A DNA stretch of 64,000 nucleotides from JALSHZ01 sp964614535 (GCA_964614535.1 CAZTOZ010000048.1:1-64000), one strand, 5' to 3'. Numbered from the stretch's first letter, positions 25,030 through 34,443 are shown. Notes: generated from the letters alone by a model not told the origin. Made by a program: numbers and translations.

Positions 25030-26400
25030 ATGGAAAGATTCGCTCGTCTCCTGCTGTGGTTGCTGGCCGCGATGCTGCTGGCCGGCTGTGCCCACTATCG
25101 TGTCAATGAACCGCTGCTGCGGCACAGCGTGCGCGAGCGGCCGGTGGCGCCGGCCCGCGCCGACGATCTGCTGGTGGTGCTGACCTTCTCCGGCGGTGGC
25201 AGCCGGGCGGCGGCGCTGGCCTATGGCGTGTTGCAGTCGCTGGCCGGGACGCGCATCGTCTGGAATGGCCGGCAGCGGCGTCTGCTGGATGAGGTGGATG
25301 TGATCTCGGCGGTTTCCGGTGGCAGCTTCACGGCGGCCTATTTCGCGCTCGAGGGTGATGCGATCTTCGACGAGTTCGAGCCACGTTTTCTGCGTCGTAA
25401 CGTAGACTGGGAACTGGTCAAACGGCTGTTCTGGCCGCGTAGCTGGCTGGCGCTGGCGACCCCATACTACAACCGCAGCGAGCTGGCCGAGGACTACTAC
25501 GACGATATCCTGTTCGGCGGTGCCACCTTTGGTGACATCGACCCGCGCCGCGCGCCCGCGCTGCTGATCAACGCCACCGACATCACGCTCGGTGACGGTT
25601 TCAGCTTCGACCAGACCCACTTCGATCTGATCTGTTCCCGGTTGGACCGCTTTCCGCTGGCGCGGGCGGTGACGGCGTCGTCGGCGGTGCCGGGGCTCTT
25701 CTCCGCCGTCACCATCGCCAACTACGCCGGCAGCTGCGGCTACCAGACGCCACGCTGGGTCCACGATGTGCTGCGGTCGCCGAGCAAGGCGGACAGCCGT
25801 CTCTATCTGGCGCGCAAGATCGCCGCCTACGAGGATCGGGCGCGGCGTCCCTACATCCACCTGCTCGATGGTGGCCTGGCCGACAATCTGGGACTGCGGG
25901 CATTGATCGATCGTGTCAGGCTGCACCACCGCAGCCCCGATGGCACGGTGCGTCGGCTGCTGCTGGATCGGGATCTGAAGAAGATCCTGGTGATCGTCGT
26001 CAACGCCGCGGCGGCGCCGGACACCCGTCTCAACCAGTTGGACTACCCGCCGTCGATCGCCACCACGGTCGATATCGCCACCACCGTGCAGGTCAACCGC
26101 TACAACGACGAGACGCTGCGGCTGTTCCGCGAGAATCTGGAGACCTGGCAGCAGTCGATCCGGCTGGTGCGCTGCGGTGGTGAGCATTGCGACGCGGCGC
26201 CGACCTTCCATCTGGTGGATGCCAGTCTGATGCGGATCGACGATGAGGCGGAGCGTGTCTATCTGCAGACGTTGCCGACGTCGTTCTCGCTGGACGATGA
26301 GGCGGTGGATCGGCTGGTGGCGGCCGGGCACCTGCTGTTGCGACAGTCGCCGCAGATGCGGGCCTTCATCGAGTCGGTCAGCGGTCCCGCTGGCGACTGA
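25030..26400 (+). CDS. Patatin-like phospholipase lipoprotein
   Basis: A 456-residue lipoprotein. The N-terminus 'MERFARLLLWLLAAMLLAGC' ends in a lipobox (LAGC) for lipid modification and cleavage, and the absence of an Asp at +2 (Ala) favours outer-membrane placement. The patatin catalytic elements are intact: oxyanion loop 'SGGGSRAAA', nucleophile 'AVSGGS' (GxSxG-like) and 'DGGLADNLGL' with the dyad aspartate. Acyl-ester hydrolysis of lipids is likely, substrate unknown. Starts at 25021 and 25030 are both possible; neither has a clear ribosome site. It is divergent from argE, and its end overlaps the converging HMA gene by 23 bases. Confidence 0.85.
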   Translation: MERFARLLLWLLAAMLLAGCAHYRVNEPLLRHSVRERPVAPARADDLLVVLTFSGGGSRAAALAYGVLQSLAGTRIVWNGRQRRLLDEVDVISAVSGGSFTAAYFALEGDAIFDEFEPRFLRRNVDWELVKRLFWPRSWLALATPYYNRSELAEDYYDDILFGGATFGDIDPRRAPALLINATDITLGDGFSFDQTHFDLICSRLDRFPLARAVTASSAVPGLFSAVTIANYAGSCGYQTPRWVHDVLRSPSKADSRLYLARKIAAYEDRARRPYIHLLDGGLADNLGLRALIDRVRLHHRSPDGTVRRLLLDRDLKKILVIVVNAAAAPDTRLNQLDYPPSIATTVDIATTVQVNRYNDETLRLFRENLETWQQSIRLVRCGGEHCDAAPTFHLVDASLMRIDDEAERVYLQTLPTSFSLDDEAVDRLVAAGHLLLRQSPQMRAFIESVSGPAGD

Positions 26401-26668
26401 TCTTGCCCATGGCGCAGCTCACCAGCGACGAGGCCTTGGCCTTGACCGAGCGGATGCCGTCCACCGTCCCCTTTTCGGGGTAGCCCATTTTCTTCAGTCG
26501 CAGTGCGACGTCGTCGCGGATGGCCGGGTTGTCGGTGTCGATGGTGACGGTGCCGTGGTCGCGGTCCACCTCGATGGCGTGGATGTTGGGGTGGTCGCGC
26601 AGATGGGTCTCGATGACGTTGACACAGCCGTCGCGACGGATGTTGTCGACGTGGAAGCGGAGTTTCAT
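26378..26668 (-). CDS. HMA-like domain protein lacking the first metal cysteine
   Basis: A 96-residue protein. The order 'MKLRFHVDNIRRDGCVNVIE', 'THLRDHPNIHAIEVDRDHGT', 'VTIDTDNPAIRDDVALRLKK' follows the beta-alpha-beta-beta-alpha-beta heavy-metal-associated fold, but the usual MxCxxC site is reduced to a single cysteine ('RRDGC'). A C-terminal extension adds 'KAKASSLVSCAMGKI'. Metal transfer by the classical route is therefore doubtful; heme or other ligand binding is possible. It overlaps the end of the patatin gene on the opposite strand by 23 bases. Confidence 0.6.
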   Translation of the reverse strand: MKLRFHVDNIRRDGCVNVIETHLRDHPNIHAIEVDRDHGTVTIDTDNPAIRDDVALRLKKMGYPEKGTVDGIRSVKAKASSLVSCAMGKISRQRDR

Positions 26669-26699
26669 TTCGCGAAGGCCAGGCTGCCGGGCCCGTCTC

Positions 26700-26930
26700 T
26701 CAGCGCGCCGGCGAGACGTTGGGGCGGGGCCGCTCGACCTTTTCCAGAACCTGCTGGACGATGTCCCCCTTGCGGTAGTTGTACGGCTGCCGCTGCATCT
26801 CCTCGAAGGCGTGGTCGCGCGCCTTCTCGCTGCTGTACCAGCGGAACGACTCCCAATCCTCCCCCAGCAGGTGCGCCTTGGTCATCGTGCTGCTGGGCGG
26901 GAGGGTGATGCGTATGCCGTATTCCTGCAT
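26700..26930 (-). CDS. Unknown small 76-residue protein
   Basis: Not recognised. The start 'MQEYGIRITLPPSSTMTKAH' is followed by 'LGEDWESFRWYSSEKARDHA' and 'QRQPYNYRKGDIVQQVLEKV', giving a plausible beta-strand then helix fold with no cysteine. Aromatic-rich helices suggest a real globular protein. It is 31 bases upstream of the HMA-like gene on the same strand, so the two may be co-transcribed. AAGG lies about ten bases before the ATG. Confidence 0.55.
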   Translation of the reverse strand: MQEYGIRITLPPSSTMTKAHLLGEDWESFRWYSSEKARDHAFEEMQRQPYNYRKGDIVQQVLEKVERPRPNVSPAR

Positions 26931-27109
26931 GGGGGGAGCCCTTGTGTTGCTGACGAGGATGCCTATTCTATCGCCGTGGCCTGCCGCTGCAATGGCGGTG
27001 TCTACAAAGTGATCGCTTCGGCAATACCGGCGGTTGTGGATGGTGACTCGAAGCGCTGCGGCCGACTGCGTTACACTTTGTGGCCCTGCCCAACTGATCT
27101 GGAACCGTC

Positions 27110-28960
27110 ATGCCTGAATACCGCTCCCGAACCACGACTCATGGACGCAACATGGCCGGCGCGCGCGCCCTCTGGCGGGCCACCGGCATGAAGGACGAGG
27201 ATTTCGACAAGCCGATCATCGCCATTGCCAACTCGTTCACCCAGTTCGTTCCCGGGCATGTCCACCTGCGCGACCTTGGCAAGCTGGTGGCGGAACGGAT
27301 CGAGAAGGCCGGCGGCGTCGCCAAGGAGTTCAACACCATTGCCGTGGACGACGGCATTGCCATGGGTCACGGCGGGATGCTCTATTCGCTGCCGTCACGG
27401 GAGATCATCGCCGATTCGGTGGAGTACATGGTCAATGCCCACTGCGCCGATGCGCTGGTCTGCATCTCCAACTGCGACAAGATCACGCCGGGGATGCTCA
27501 ACGCGGCATTGCGGCTGAACATTCCCACCGTCTTCGTCTCCGGCGGGCCGATGGAGTCGGGCAAGGCGCTGGTCAGGGGGCAGGAGGTGCACCTGGATCT
27601 GGTCGATGCGATGGTCTCGGCCGCCGATCCCGAGGTGCCGGAGGAGGAGGTGATGACGCTGGAGCGCAGCGCCTGCCCCACCTGTGGCTCCTGTTCCGGG
27701 ATGTTCACCGCCAACTCGATGAACTGTCTGACCGAGGCGCTGGGGCTGGCGCTGCCGGGCAACGGTTCGCTGCTGGCCACCCACAAGGAGCGTGAGCGGC
27801 TGTTTCGCGATGCCGGGGCGATCATCGTCGCGCTGGCGCGGCGCTACTACGAGCACGACGACGACAGCGTGCTGCCGCGCAGCATCGCCGACAAGCGCGC
27901 GTTCGAGAACGCGATGAGCCTCGACATCGCCATGGGCGGTTCCACCAACACCATCCTGCATCTGCTGGCGGCGGCGCAGGAGGCGCGGGTGGATTTTACG
28001 ATGGAGGACATCGACCGGCTGTCGCGCAAGGTGCCTCATCTGTGCAAGGTGGCGCCGTCGACGCCGGACTATCACATGGAGGACGTCCATCGCGCCGGTG
28101 GCGTGATGGGTATTCTGGGCGAGTTGCAGCGTGGCGGCCTGTTGCACGACGATGCCGGCACCATCATCGCGCCGACCCTCGGCAAGTTGCTGGCGCTGTG
28201 GGATGTTCGCGCCACCGACGATCCGCGTCGGCAGTCGTTCTACAGGGCGGCGCCGGGCAATGTGCCGACCCAGCAGGCCTTCAGCCAGGACAACCGCTGG
28301 GAGAGCCTCGATCTCGACCGCGAGAACGGCTGTATCCGCGACATCGACCACGCCTACAGCAAGGACGGTGGGTTGGCCGTGCTCTATGGCAACATCGCCG
28401 TCGATGGTTGCGTCGTCAAGACCGCCGGCGTCGATGAATCCAATCTCGTCTTCTCCGGCCCGGCGCGGATCTACGAGTCGCAGGACGATGCGGTCGCCGG
28501 CATTCTCGGTGACGAGGTGGAACCCGGCGAAGTGGTCATCATCCGCTACGAGGGGCCGCGTGGCGGTCCGGGGATGCAGGAGATGCTCTATCCCACCAGC
28601 TATCTCAAGTCCAAGGGGCTGGGCAAAGTCTGCGCGCTGGTCACCGATGGCCGCTTCTCCGGCGGCACCTCGGGCCTGTCGATCGGCCATGTCTCGCCAG
28701 AGGCGGCCGAGGGCGGTGCCATCGGACTGGTGGAGCAGGGCGACATCATCGAGATCGACATCCCCGCGCGCAGTATCAATGTCCGTCTGAGCGACGAGGC
28801 GCTGGCGCGCCGCCGCGAGGCGATGGAGGCCCGGGGGCGCGACGCCTGGAAGCCGGTTGGTCGCGACCGTGTCGTCAGTGATGCGCTCAAGGCCTATGCG
28901 GCGATGACCACCTCCGCAGCGCGCGGTGCGGTGCGGGATGTGAGCCAACTCGAGCGTTGA
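27110..28960 (+). CDS. ilvD: Dihydroxy-acid dehydratase
   Basis: Dehydrates 2,3-dihydroxy acids in valine, isoleucine and pantothenate synthesis. The 616-residue length equals E. coli IlvD. Fe-S ligands are intact: 'CISNCDKITPGM' and 'CPTCGSCSGMFTANSMNCLT'. The catalytic end is present too, 'TDGRFSGGTSGLSIGHVSPE'. The start 'MPEYRSRTTTHGRNMAGARA' matches the family. The leader (26931-27109) contains no obvious leader peptide with branched-chain codons. The stop overlaps the TTG start of the histidine kinase by four bases. Confidence 0.97.
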   Translation: MPEYRSRTTTHGRNMAGARALWRATGMKDEDFDKPIIAIANSFTQFVPGHVHLRDLGKLVAERIEKAGGVAKEFNTIAVDDGIAMGHGGMLYSLPSREIIADSVEYMVNAHCADALVCISNCDKITPGMLNAALRLNIPTVFVSGGPMESGKALVRGQEVHLDLVDAMVSAADPEVPEEEVMTLERSACPTCGSCSGMFTANSMNCLTEALGLALPGNGSLLATHKERERLFRDAGAIIVALARRYYEHDDDSVLPRSIADKRAFENAMSLDIAMGGSTNTILHLLAAAQEARVDFTMEDIDRLSRKVPHLCKVAPSTPDYHMEDVHRAGGVMGILGELQRGGLLHDDAGTIIAPTLGKLLALWDVRATDDPRRQSFYRAAPGNVPTQQAFSQDNRWESLDLDRENGCIRDIDHAYSKDGGLAVLYGNIAVDGCVVKTAGVDESNLVFSGPARIYESQDDAVAGILGDEVEPGEVVIIRYEGPRGGPGMQEMLYPTSYLKSKGLGKVCALVTDGRFSGGTSGLSIGHVSPEAAEGGAIGLVEQGDIIEIDIPARSINVRLSDEALARRREAMEARGRDAWKPVGRDRVVSDALKAYAAMTTSAARGAVRDVSQLER

Positions 28961-30690
28961 GCCTCCCGGTGGGCAGCTGGCTGGAGTATCACTGGTTGGG
29001 GGCGGGGTGGTTTCGGCGGCTGGCGCTGGCCGCCGTCATGGCGCTGATCTACTTCGGCGCCGGACAGCTGGTGTTTTCCACTGCCGATGCGGCGCTGAGC
29101 AGCCGTATCGTCAGCATCGTCATCTTTCTCTCCGAGGGGTTTGCGCTCGCCGGGGTGCTGATCTTTGGACGCTGGCTGGCGCTCGGCATCTTTGCCGGCC
29201 AGTTGGCGCTGGCAATGAGCGCCGGGCTGTCGTTCGGGGCGGCGACGGGGGTTGCCGCCGTCAACAGCGCCGAGGCGTTGATCGCGGTGGCGCTGTTCGA
29301 TCGTTTTGCGCTCGATCGGTCGCTGGCCACGGTGCGTGACGTGGCCGGGCTGCTGCTGTTGATCGCGCTGGTGTTGCAGCCGTTCAGTGCGGTGTTCGGC
29401 AATCTGGTGTTGCTCTCCCACGGGGTGCTTTCGCTGGCGGCGTTGCCGTCCAGTCTGTTTGCCTGGTGGTTCGGCAATGTGCTGGGGCAGTTTCTGGTGG
29501 CGCCGCTGCTGCTGTTGCTGTGGGCCAACCATCGGCAGGTCCGGCTGAGTCGTCTGCTGGCGGTGATCGGCTTCTTTGTTCTGCTCAATCTCGTCATCCT
29601 GTTCGTCTATCCGGTGGAGCGGCTGGCGGTGATGCTCAGTATCACGCTGCCGCCGGTGATGTTGCTGGCCGCCTACGGCAATATCGTCTATTCGGTGGTG
29701 GCCACCACCATCATTGCGCTGGCGGCCAGCTTCGCCACTCACCGCGGGGTCGGGGCGTTCGCCACCGGCGATGTCGTCAGTGACTTCATCGATCTCAATT
29801 TCTACATTCTGGTGCATGTGATCCTGGTGTTACTGCTGGGTGTGCTCTTCTCCGAGCGCCGCGCGGCCGAGAAACAGCTGCAGGAGAAGAACCGCTCGCT
29901 GGAGGAGATGGTGCGCTTGCGCGAGCAGGTGGAGCTGATGAGCCGCCACGACCTGAAGAACGCGCTCAACGTGATCGTCAATGCGCCGGACATGGTGTTG
30001 CAGACCGAGCCGGGTTTGTCCGACTTCTCTCGCGAGGTGCTGCAGGGCTGCAAGGCGAGCGGGTACAGGATGCTGGAGATGGTCAACCGCTCCCTCGACA
30101 TCTACAAGATCGAGACCGGCGGCTATGTACTGGTGGAGGAGAAGGTCGATCTGATCGCCGTGCTGGAACGGGTCGCCAACGAGCTGGCGCTGACCGGCGA
30201 GGGGGGCGTCGTCATCTCGTCGCGGCAGCGCGAGGGGGTTTATGTCCGTGGAGAGACGCTGCTGTGTTATTCGCTGTTCTCCAATCTGATCAAGAACGCG
30301 CTGGAGGCCTCGGTATCGGGGGAGCCCGTGGAAGTGTCGGTACGAAGCAGTGACGACGGTCGCGAGCAGATCGTCACCATCGCCAACCGTGGCTGCGTGC
30401 CGCATCATATCAGGGGGCGTTTCTTCGACAAGTTCGTCACCACCGGCAAGCGTGGCGGCACCGGGCTCGGCACCTATGCGGCGCGGCTCTGTGCCGAGGT
30501 GCAGGGGGGCGCGGTGGCACTCGATTGTAGCGACCCGCATTGGACGCGGGTGATCGTGCGCTTGCCCGCCCATCCGCACGGCCGGTCCGAGACCGCTGCG
30601 GTTGCCACCGCCGATCCGGCCAGAGAGCAGGCGGGTTTCGACGAGGCCCTGCCGGTCCTGCGCCAGGAGCTCGGCGGCCATTCCCCCTGA
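28957..30690 (+). CDS. Orphan sensor histidine kinase with MASE1-like membrane domain
   Basis: A 577-residue membrane kinase. Eight or nine hydrophobic segments fill residues 20-297 in a layout like the MASE1 sensory domain. A short coiled coil (300-325) leads to the H-box 'SRHDLKNALN' (H331), the N-box 'NLIKNALEAS' and a G-box with 'GGTGLGTYAARL'. The start is a TTG that overlaps the ilvD stop (TTGA, 28957-28960); a GTG at 28969 is an alternative. No response regulator lies nearby. It could sense intracellular amino-acid state through its genomic coupling to ilvD, but this is speculative. Confidence 0.82.
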   Translation: MSLPVGSWLEYHWLGAGWFRRLALAAVMALIYFGAGQLVFSTADAALSSRIVSIVIFLSEGFALAGVLIFGRWLALGIFAGQLALAMSAGLSFGAATGVAAVNSAEALIAVALFDRFALDRSLATVRDVAGLLLLIALVLQPFSAVFGNLVLLSHGVLSLAALPSSLFAWWFGNVLGQFLVAPLLLLLWANHRQVRLSRLLAVIGFFVLLNLVILFVYPVERLAVMLSITLPPVMLLAAYGNIVYSVVATTIIALAASFATHRGVGAFATGDVVSDFIDLNFYILVHVILVLLLGVLFSERRAAEKQLQEKNRSLEEMVRLREQVELMSRHDLKNALNVIVNAPDMVLQTEPGLSDFSREVLQGCKASGYRMLEMVNRSLDIYKIETGGYVLVEEKVDLIAVLERVANELALTGEGGVVISSRQREGVYVRGETLLCYSLFSNLIKNALEASVSGEPVEVSVRSSDDGREQIVTIANRGCVPHHIRGRFFDKFVTTGKRGGTGLGTYAARLCAEVQGGAVALDCSDPHWTRVIVRLPAHPHGRSETAAVATADPAREQAGFDEALPVLRQELGGHSP

Positions 30691-30718
30691 TCCGGCCGCG
30701 GGTGGCGAGATGCCGCGG

Positions 30719-31351
30719 TCACGACTTGAAGCGGAAGCGCGGTAGCCGGATGTCGTAGTAGATCGCCAGCAGACGGGTGACGAAGATCGCCAGCCCCGCG
30801 ATCACTGCCGCCGTGGTGGTGCCCAGGCCGAATGCCAGCAGGGCGATGAAGAGCAACGAGCCGCCCCAGGCAGCGGTGGCGTAGAGCGGGCTGTGGAACA
30901 CCACGGGCGGTTCGACGCAGAGCAGATCGCGGAAGATGCCGCCCATCGTGCCGGTCATGACGCCCATGAAACTCGCCAGCAGCGGTGGCGCGTCGGCGAG
31001 CAGCGCCACCAGCGTACCGGCGATGCCGAAGGTGGCCAGGCCGGCGGCATCGGCCACGAGAAAGAACCGCCCGGGCAGCGCGATGAGGCGGGCGGCGACG
31101 AAGGTGGCGATGGCGCTGCCGAGGGAGGCGATGAAGAACATCTGATCCTGGATCCAGAATACCTCCCGCCCCAGCAGCAGGTCACGCAACGAGCCGCCGC
31201 CGAGCCCGGTGGTGATGGCGATGATGATGACGCCGAACAGGTCGTAGGCCTTGGCGCCGGCCTTGAGCACCCCCGATGCCGATGAGACGACCACCGCCAG
31301 CAGGGTGATCCAGTAGAGGGTGGGTAGCAGTGCTGGCGCGGGATCGGCCAT
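30719..31351 (-). CDS. TRIC-family (UPF0126/YadS) cation channel
   Basis: A 210-residue protein with seven hydrophobic segments arranged as two three-helix repeats plus one, typical of the trimeric intracellular cation channel family. Both repeats carry the conserved turn: 'AITTGLGGGSLRDLLLG' and 'GVMTGTMGGIFRDLLC', with the RD pair. A monovalent cation, probably potassium, is the expected ion, with amino acid transport reported for some relatives. It starts 12 bases after sppA and is on the same strand, so co-transcribed. It converges on the histidine kinase gene. Confidence 0.9.
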   Translation of the reverse strand: MADPAPALLPTLYWITLLAVVVSSASGVLKAGAKAYDLFGVIIIAITTGLGGGSLRDLLLGREVFWIQDQMFFIASLGSAIATFVAARLIALPGRFFLVADAAGLATFGIAGTLVALLADAPPLLASFMGVMTGTMGGIFRDLLCVEPPVVFHSPLYATAAWGGSLLFIALLAFGLGTTTAAVIAGLAIFVTRLLAIYYDIRLPRFRFKS

Positions 31352-31363
31352 GGCCGGCGCCGG

Positions 31364-32341
31364 TCAGCGCAATTGCATCGCCCGGCTCGCCGATTCGCCA
31401 TCGAGCAGCATGGCCAGGGTGCGCGCCGTCACGTCGCCGACGCCTTCGGTGAGCTGTTGCAGCAGCGATTTCTTTGGCTCCAGCACGACGATGTGCTCTT
31501 CGCCGATCAGCTCGCTGGCGATCTCCTCGCTGCTCTTGAAACCATCGACGAGCCCCAGTCTGCGTGCTTCCTCCCCGGTCCAGATGAGGCCGCTGAAGAG
31601 GTCGTCGGTTTCGTTGAGGCGGTCGCCGCGGCCGTTGCGCACGGCGGTGATGAAGTGTCGATGGACCTGGTCGAGCATCTTCTGCAGGTGGGCACGTTGT
31701 TCCGGCGCCAGTGGCTGGAACGGGTCGAGCAACGCCTTGTTCTTGCCGGCGGTGATGGTGCGGTTTTCGATACCGAGTTTTTTCATCAGCTCCTGTACGC
31801 CGAAGCTGTCCATGCGAACGCCGATGGAGCCGACGATGCTCGACTGGTGGGCATGGATCTCGTCGGCCGCGGCCGCCACGTAGTAACCGCCGGAGGCACA
31901 GAGGTCTCGTACCGAGACGTAGAGTTTCTTCTCGGGGTGCTGCTTGCGAAGTTCGATGATCTTGTCGTAGATCGATGCGGCTTCCACCGGTGTGCCGCCG
32001 GGGCTGTTGATCTCCAGGATGATGCCCTTGCTGCGCTCGTCGGCGAAGGCATCCTCCAGCAGTTTGTTGATCTTGGCGGCGCTTGCGCTGGTGCCTTCGG
32101 CGATCAATCCCTTCATCCGGATCAGTGCGGTGTAGTCCTGCCCGGCTCCGGTGTCCTCGGCGGGCAGTCCCGGCAGCTTGAGCAGAACCCACAGCCCGAC
32201 GCCGACATAGAGGAAGGTCAGCAGTTTGAAGAAGATGCTCCAACGCCTGCCGCGGCGTTGCTCCTTGAGCGCTCCCCAGGCGAGTTCACGGATCGCCTCT
32301 CTCTCCCAGTTGGGGGCGTCGGTGTCGATTTTCTTTGTCAT
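31364..32341 (-). CDS. sppA: Signal peptide peptidase SppA, short (36K) type
   Basis: A 325-residue membrane-anchored S49 serine protease that degrades cleaved signal peptides. A single N-terminal helix ('IFFKLLTFLYVGVGLWVLL') faces the catalytic domain to the periplasm. Key motifs are 'EINSPGGTPVEAASIYDKI' and the nucleophile region 'DLCASGGYYVAAAADEI', followed by 'SIVGSIGVRMD'. The catalytic lysine is expected in the 'AGKNKALLDPF' region. The length fits the single-domain type rather than the tandem 67K type. The ATG at 32341 is used; a TTG one codon earlier is possible. Confidence 0.92.
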   Translation of the reverse strand: MTKKIDTDAPNWEREAIRELAWGALKEQRRGRRWSIFFKLLTFLYVGVGLWVLLKLPGLPAEDTGAGQDYTALIRMKGLIAEGTSASAAKINKLLEDAFADERSKGIILEINSPGGTPVEAASIYDKIIELRKQHPEKKLYVSVRDLCASGGYYVAAAADEIHAHQSSIVGSIGVRMDSFGVQELMKKLGIENRTITAGKNKALLDPFQPLAPEQRAHLQKMLDQVHRHFITAVRNGRGDRLNETDDLFSGLIWTGEEARRLGLVDGFKSSEEIASELIGEEHIVVLEPKKSLLQQLTEGVGDVTARTLAMLLDGESASRAMQLR

Positions 32342-32590
32342 CAAGCATGCACCCGGATCGAATGGCTGCGGGGAAGGTTGCAGGATTCACGGGGCTTCGT
32401 CCAGGCTTTGTGACGGATTGTCAGCCGACTACAGGCCGGTGTCGGCTGGTTCGTGGCGGGAGCGGGGGTGGGCGGCTAGGGTGTGCGCGCTCGACCGGAT
32501 GGCAATGCAATGCGTCCGGATGCGCCGGCGTTTCGACTGCCGCCGACGGAAAAGAACAACAATAACAATCATTCGAGGAGTCATCGTTTC

Positions 32591-34144
32591 ATGCCCGCAG
32601 CCCATTCGGTGCCGCGCAAACCCACTGTGCTGATCATCATGGACGGCGTGGGAATTCAACAGGAGATCGAACACAACGCCTTTGCCCTGGCGGCCACGCC
32701 ACGGCTCGACGACTATTTCAGCCGCTATCCCTCGACGCTGCTCGATGCCGCCGGCCATGCGGTGGGGCTGCCCGAGGGGCAGAGCGGCAATTCCGAGGTC
32801 GGCCACCTCACCCTCGGCAGCGGGATGGTGCTGCAGCAGGATCTGGTGCGCATCGATGGTGCCATCAAGACCGGGGCCTTCTACCAGAACGAAGTGCTGA
32901 TCGATGCCTGTGACCGGGCGTTGCAGCAACGGCGACCGCTGCATCTGGTCGGTCTGCTCTCCGACGGTGGCGTGCATGGCCATCTTCGCCATCTGCTGGC
33001 GCTGATCGACCTGGCCACCCGTTGCGGTGTCGTGCCGATGCTGCATCTGATCTCCGATGGGCGGGATACCCCCAGCGACGCTGCATTGCGGTACTTCCGC
33101 GCCATCGAGATGCCGCTGCGCCATGCTGGCGGCGCCGTGGCCAGCGTCGGCGGACGCTATTTCGCGATGGACCGGAACCGGCAGTGGGCGCGGACCGAGA
33201 AAGCCTGGCAGGCCATGACCGGCACCGGGTCGGCCACGGCCTCCTCGGTGGAGGCCGCCATCGAAGCGGCCTACCGGCAGGGGCAGGGGGACGAGTTCAT
33301 CGAGCCGGTGTCGATCGCTGGCGGCGAGCCGATGGCGGCCGGTGATCCGGTGATCTGTTTCAACTACCGCAACGACCGGATGCGGCAACTGGCCGCGGCG
33401 CTGGCGCAACCCGATTTCGATGGTTTCGACCGGGGCGCCTGGCGACCGGTGGATCTCTTTACCATGACCCACTATGAAGACGGGTTGCCGGCGGCGGTGG
33501 CGTTTCCCAAGCTGGCGCCGGCGGTGACGTTGGGTGGCGTCGTCAGCGGTGCCGGCCTGCGTCAGCTCCATGTGGCGGAAACCGAGAAATTCGCCCATGT
33601 CACCTTCTTCTTCAACGGTGGCCGCGAGCCGGCGCTGCCGGGAGAGACAAGGATCCTGGTGCCGTCCCCCGACGTGAAGACCTATGACGAGGCGCCCGAG
33701 ATGAGCGCCGCCCTCGTTGCCGACCGGGTCGTCGAGGCGATCGAGGCGGGCAGCCACGACTTCATCGTCGTCAACTTCGCCAATGGGGACATGGTGGGGC
33801 ACACCGGTGTGCCCGCGGCCATCGTCCGGGCCGTGGAGGCGGTGGATGCCGCGGTCGGCCGGGTGCTCGATGCGGCGGTGGCCAACGGCCATGCTGCCGT
33901 GGTCACTGCCGATCACGGCAACTGTGAACAGATGGTCGATCCCGCCACCGGCAGGCCCTTCACCAGCCATACCGCCAATCCGGTGCCGTGCCTCGTCGTC
34001 GATGCCCATGTCACCGCACTGGCCGATGGCAACGGGCTGGCCTCGGTGGCCCCCACGGTGTTGGAGCTGATGGGGCTACCGGTGCCCGAGGCGATGCACC
34101 GGGGCTCGTTGATCGAGCGACACGGGCTGGTGGCGGTGGCTTGA
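32591..34144 (+). CDS. gpmI: 2,3-bisphosphoglycerate-independent phosphoglycerate mutase
   Basis: Interconverts 3- and 2-phosphoglycerate with two manganese ions. The 517-residue cytoplasmic enzyme contains the start 'TVLIIMDGVGI', the phosphoserine loop 'GQSGNSEVGH' and the metal motifs 'HLISDGRDTPSDAALR', 'VVNFANGDMVGHTG', 'VVTADHGNCEQM' and 'TSHTANPVP'. An ATG at 32591 with GAGGAG ten bases upstream is preferred over an ORF that runs 108 bases further upstream. It has no close co-directional partner. The upstream stretch holds a repetitive aacaacaataacaat run of unknown meaning. Confidence 0.95.
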   Translation: MPAAHSVPRKPTVLIIMDGVGIQQEIEHNAFALAATPRLDDYFSRYPSTLLDAAGHAVGLPEGQSGNSEVGHLTLGSGMVLQQDLVRIDGAIKTGAFYQNEVLIDACDRALQQRRPLHLVGLLSDGGVHGHLRHLLALIDLATRCGVVPMLHLISDGRDTPSDAALRYFRAIEMPLRHAGGAVASVGGRYFAMDRNRQWARTEKAWQAMTGTGSATASSVEAAIEAAYRQGQGDEFIEPVSIAGGEPMAAGDPVICFNYRNDRMRQLAAALAQPDFDGFDRGAWRPVDLFTMTHYEDGLPAAVAFPKLAPAVTLGGVVSGAGLRQLHVAETEKFAHVTFFFNGGREPALPGETRILVPSPDVKTYDEAPEMSAALVADRVVEAIEAGSHDFIVVNFANGDMVGHTGVPAAIVRAVEAVDAAVGRVLDAAVANGHAAVVTADHGNCEQMVDPATGRPFTSHTANPVPCLVVDAHVTALADGNGLASVAPTVLELMGLPVPEAMHRGSLIERHGLVAVA

Positions 34145-34245
34145 TGCAGGCGATGGCCCGTTCGGCGGGGAAGGGCATGTCGGGGGCGCTGTCGCCGACA
34201 GTGGAACCACCCGGTCCGCCGGAGCGGCGCCGGGACGAGGTGGTG

Positions 34246-34443
34246 TCACCGGTCGATGATTTGCCCCGGTGGATAGTCGGCCTGGGCGCCCAAGCCGGCG
34301 CGAATCTCCCGCCACACGTCGGCGATACAGAACGACATTCTTTTCAGCCATGATGCACCTTCCCGTTCGCCTTGGCTTGCGAGCCGGCACTTGCGGTTGA
34401 TCTCTTTGAGCGTAATGGCCGGTGAGACTCTGGCGTTTTTCAT
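34246..34443 (-). CDS. Unknown 65-residue protein with a strong ribosome site
   Basis: Not recognised. The sequence is 'MKNARVSPAITLKEINRKCR' to 'ADVWREIRAGLGAQADYPPG', helical and basic. It is supported mainly by translation signals: the ATG at 34443 has AGGAG at a six-base gap (aggagttcaccatg), the best in this region. It converges on gpmI. No conserved domain or export signal can be seen. It could be a small regulator or the remnant of a larger gene. Confidence 0.5.
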   Translation of the reverse strand: MKNARVSPAITLKEINRKCRLASQGEREGASWLKRMSFCIADVWREIRAGLGAQADYPPGQIIDR

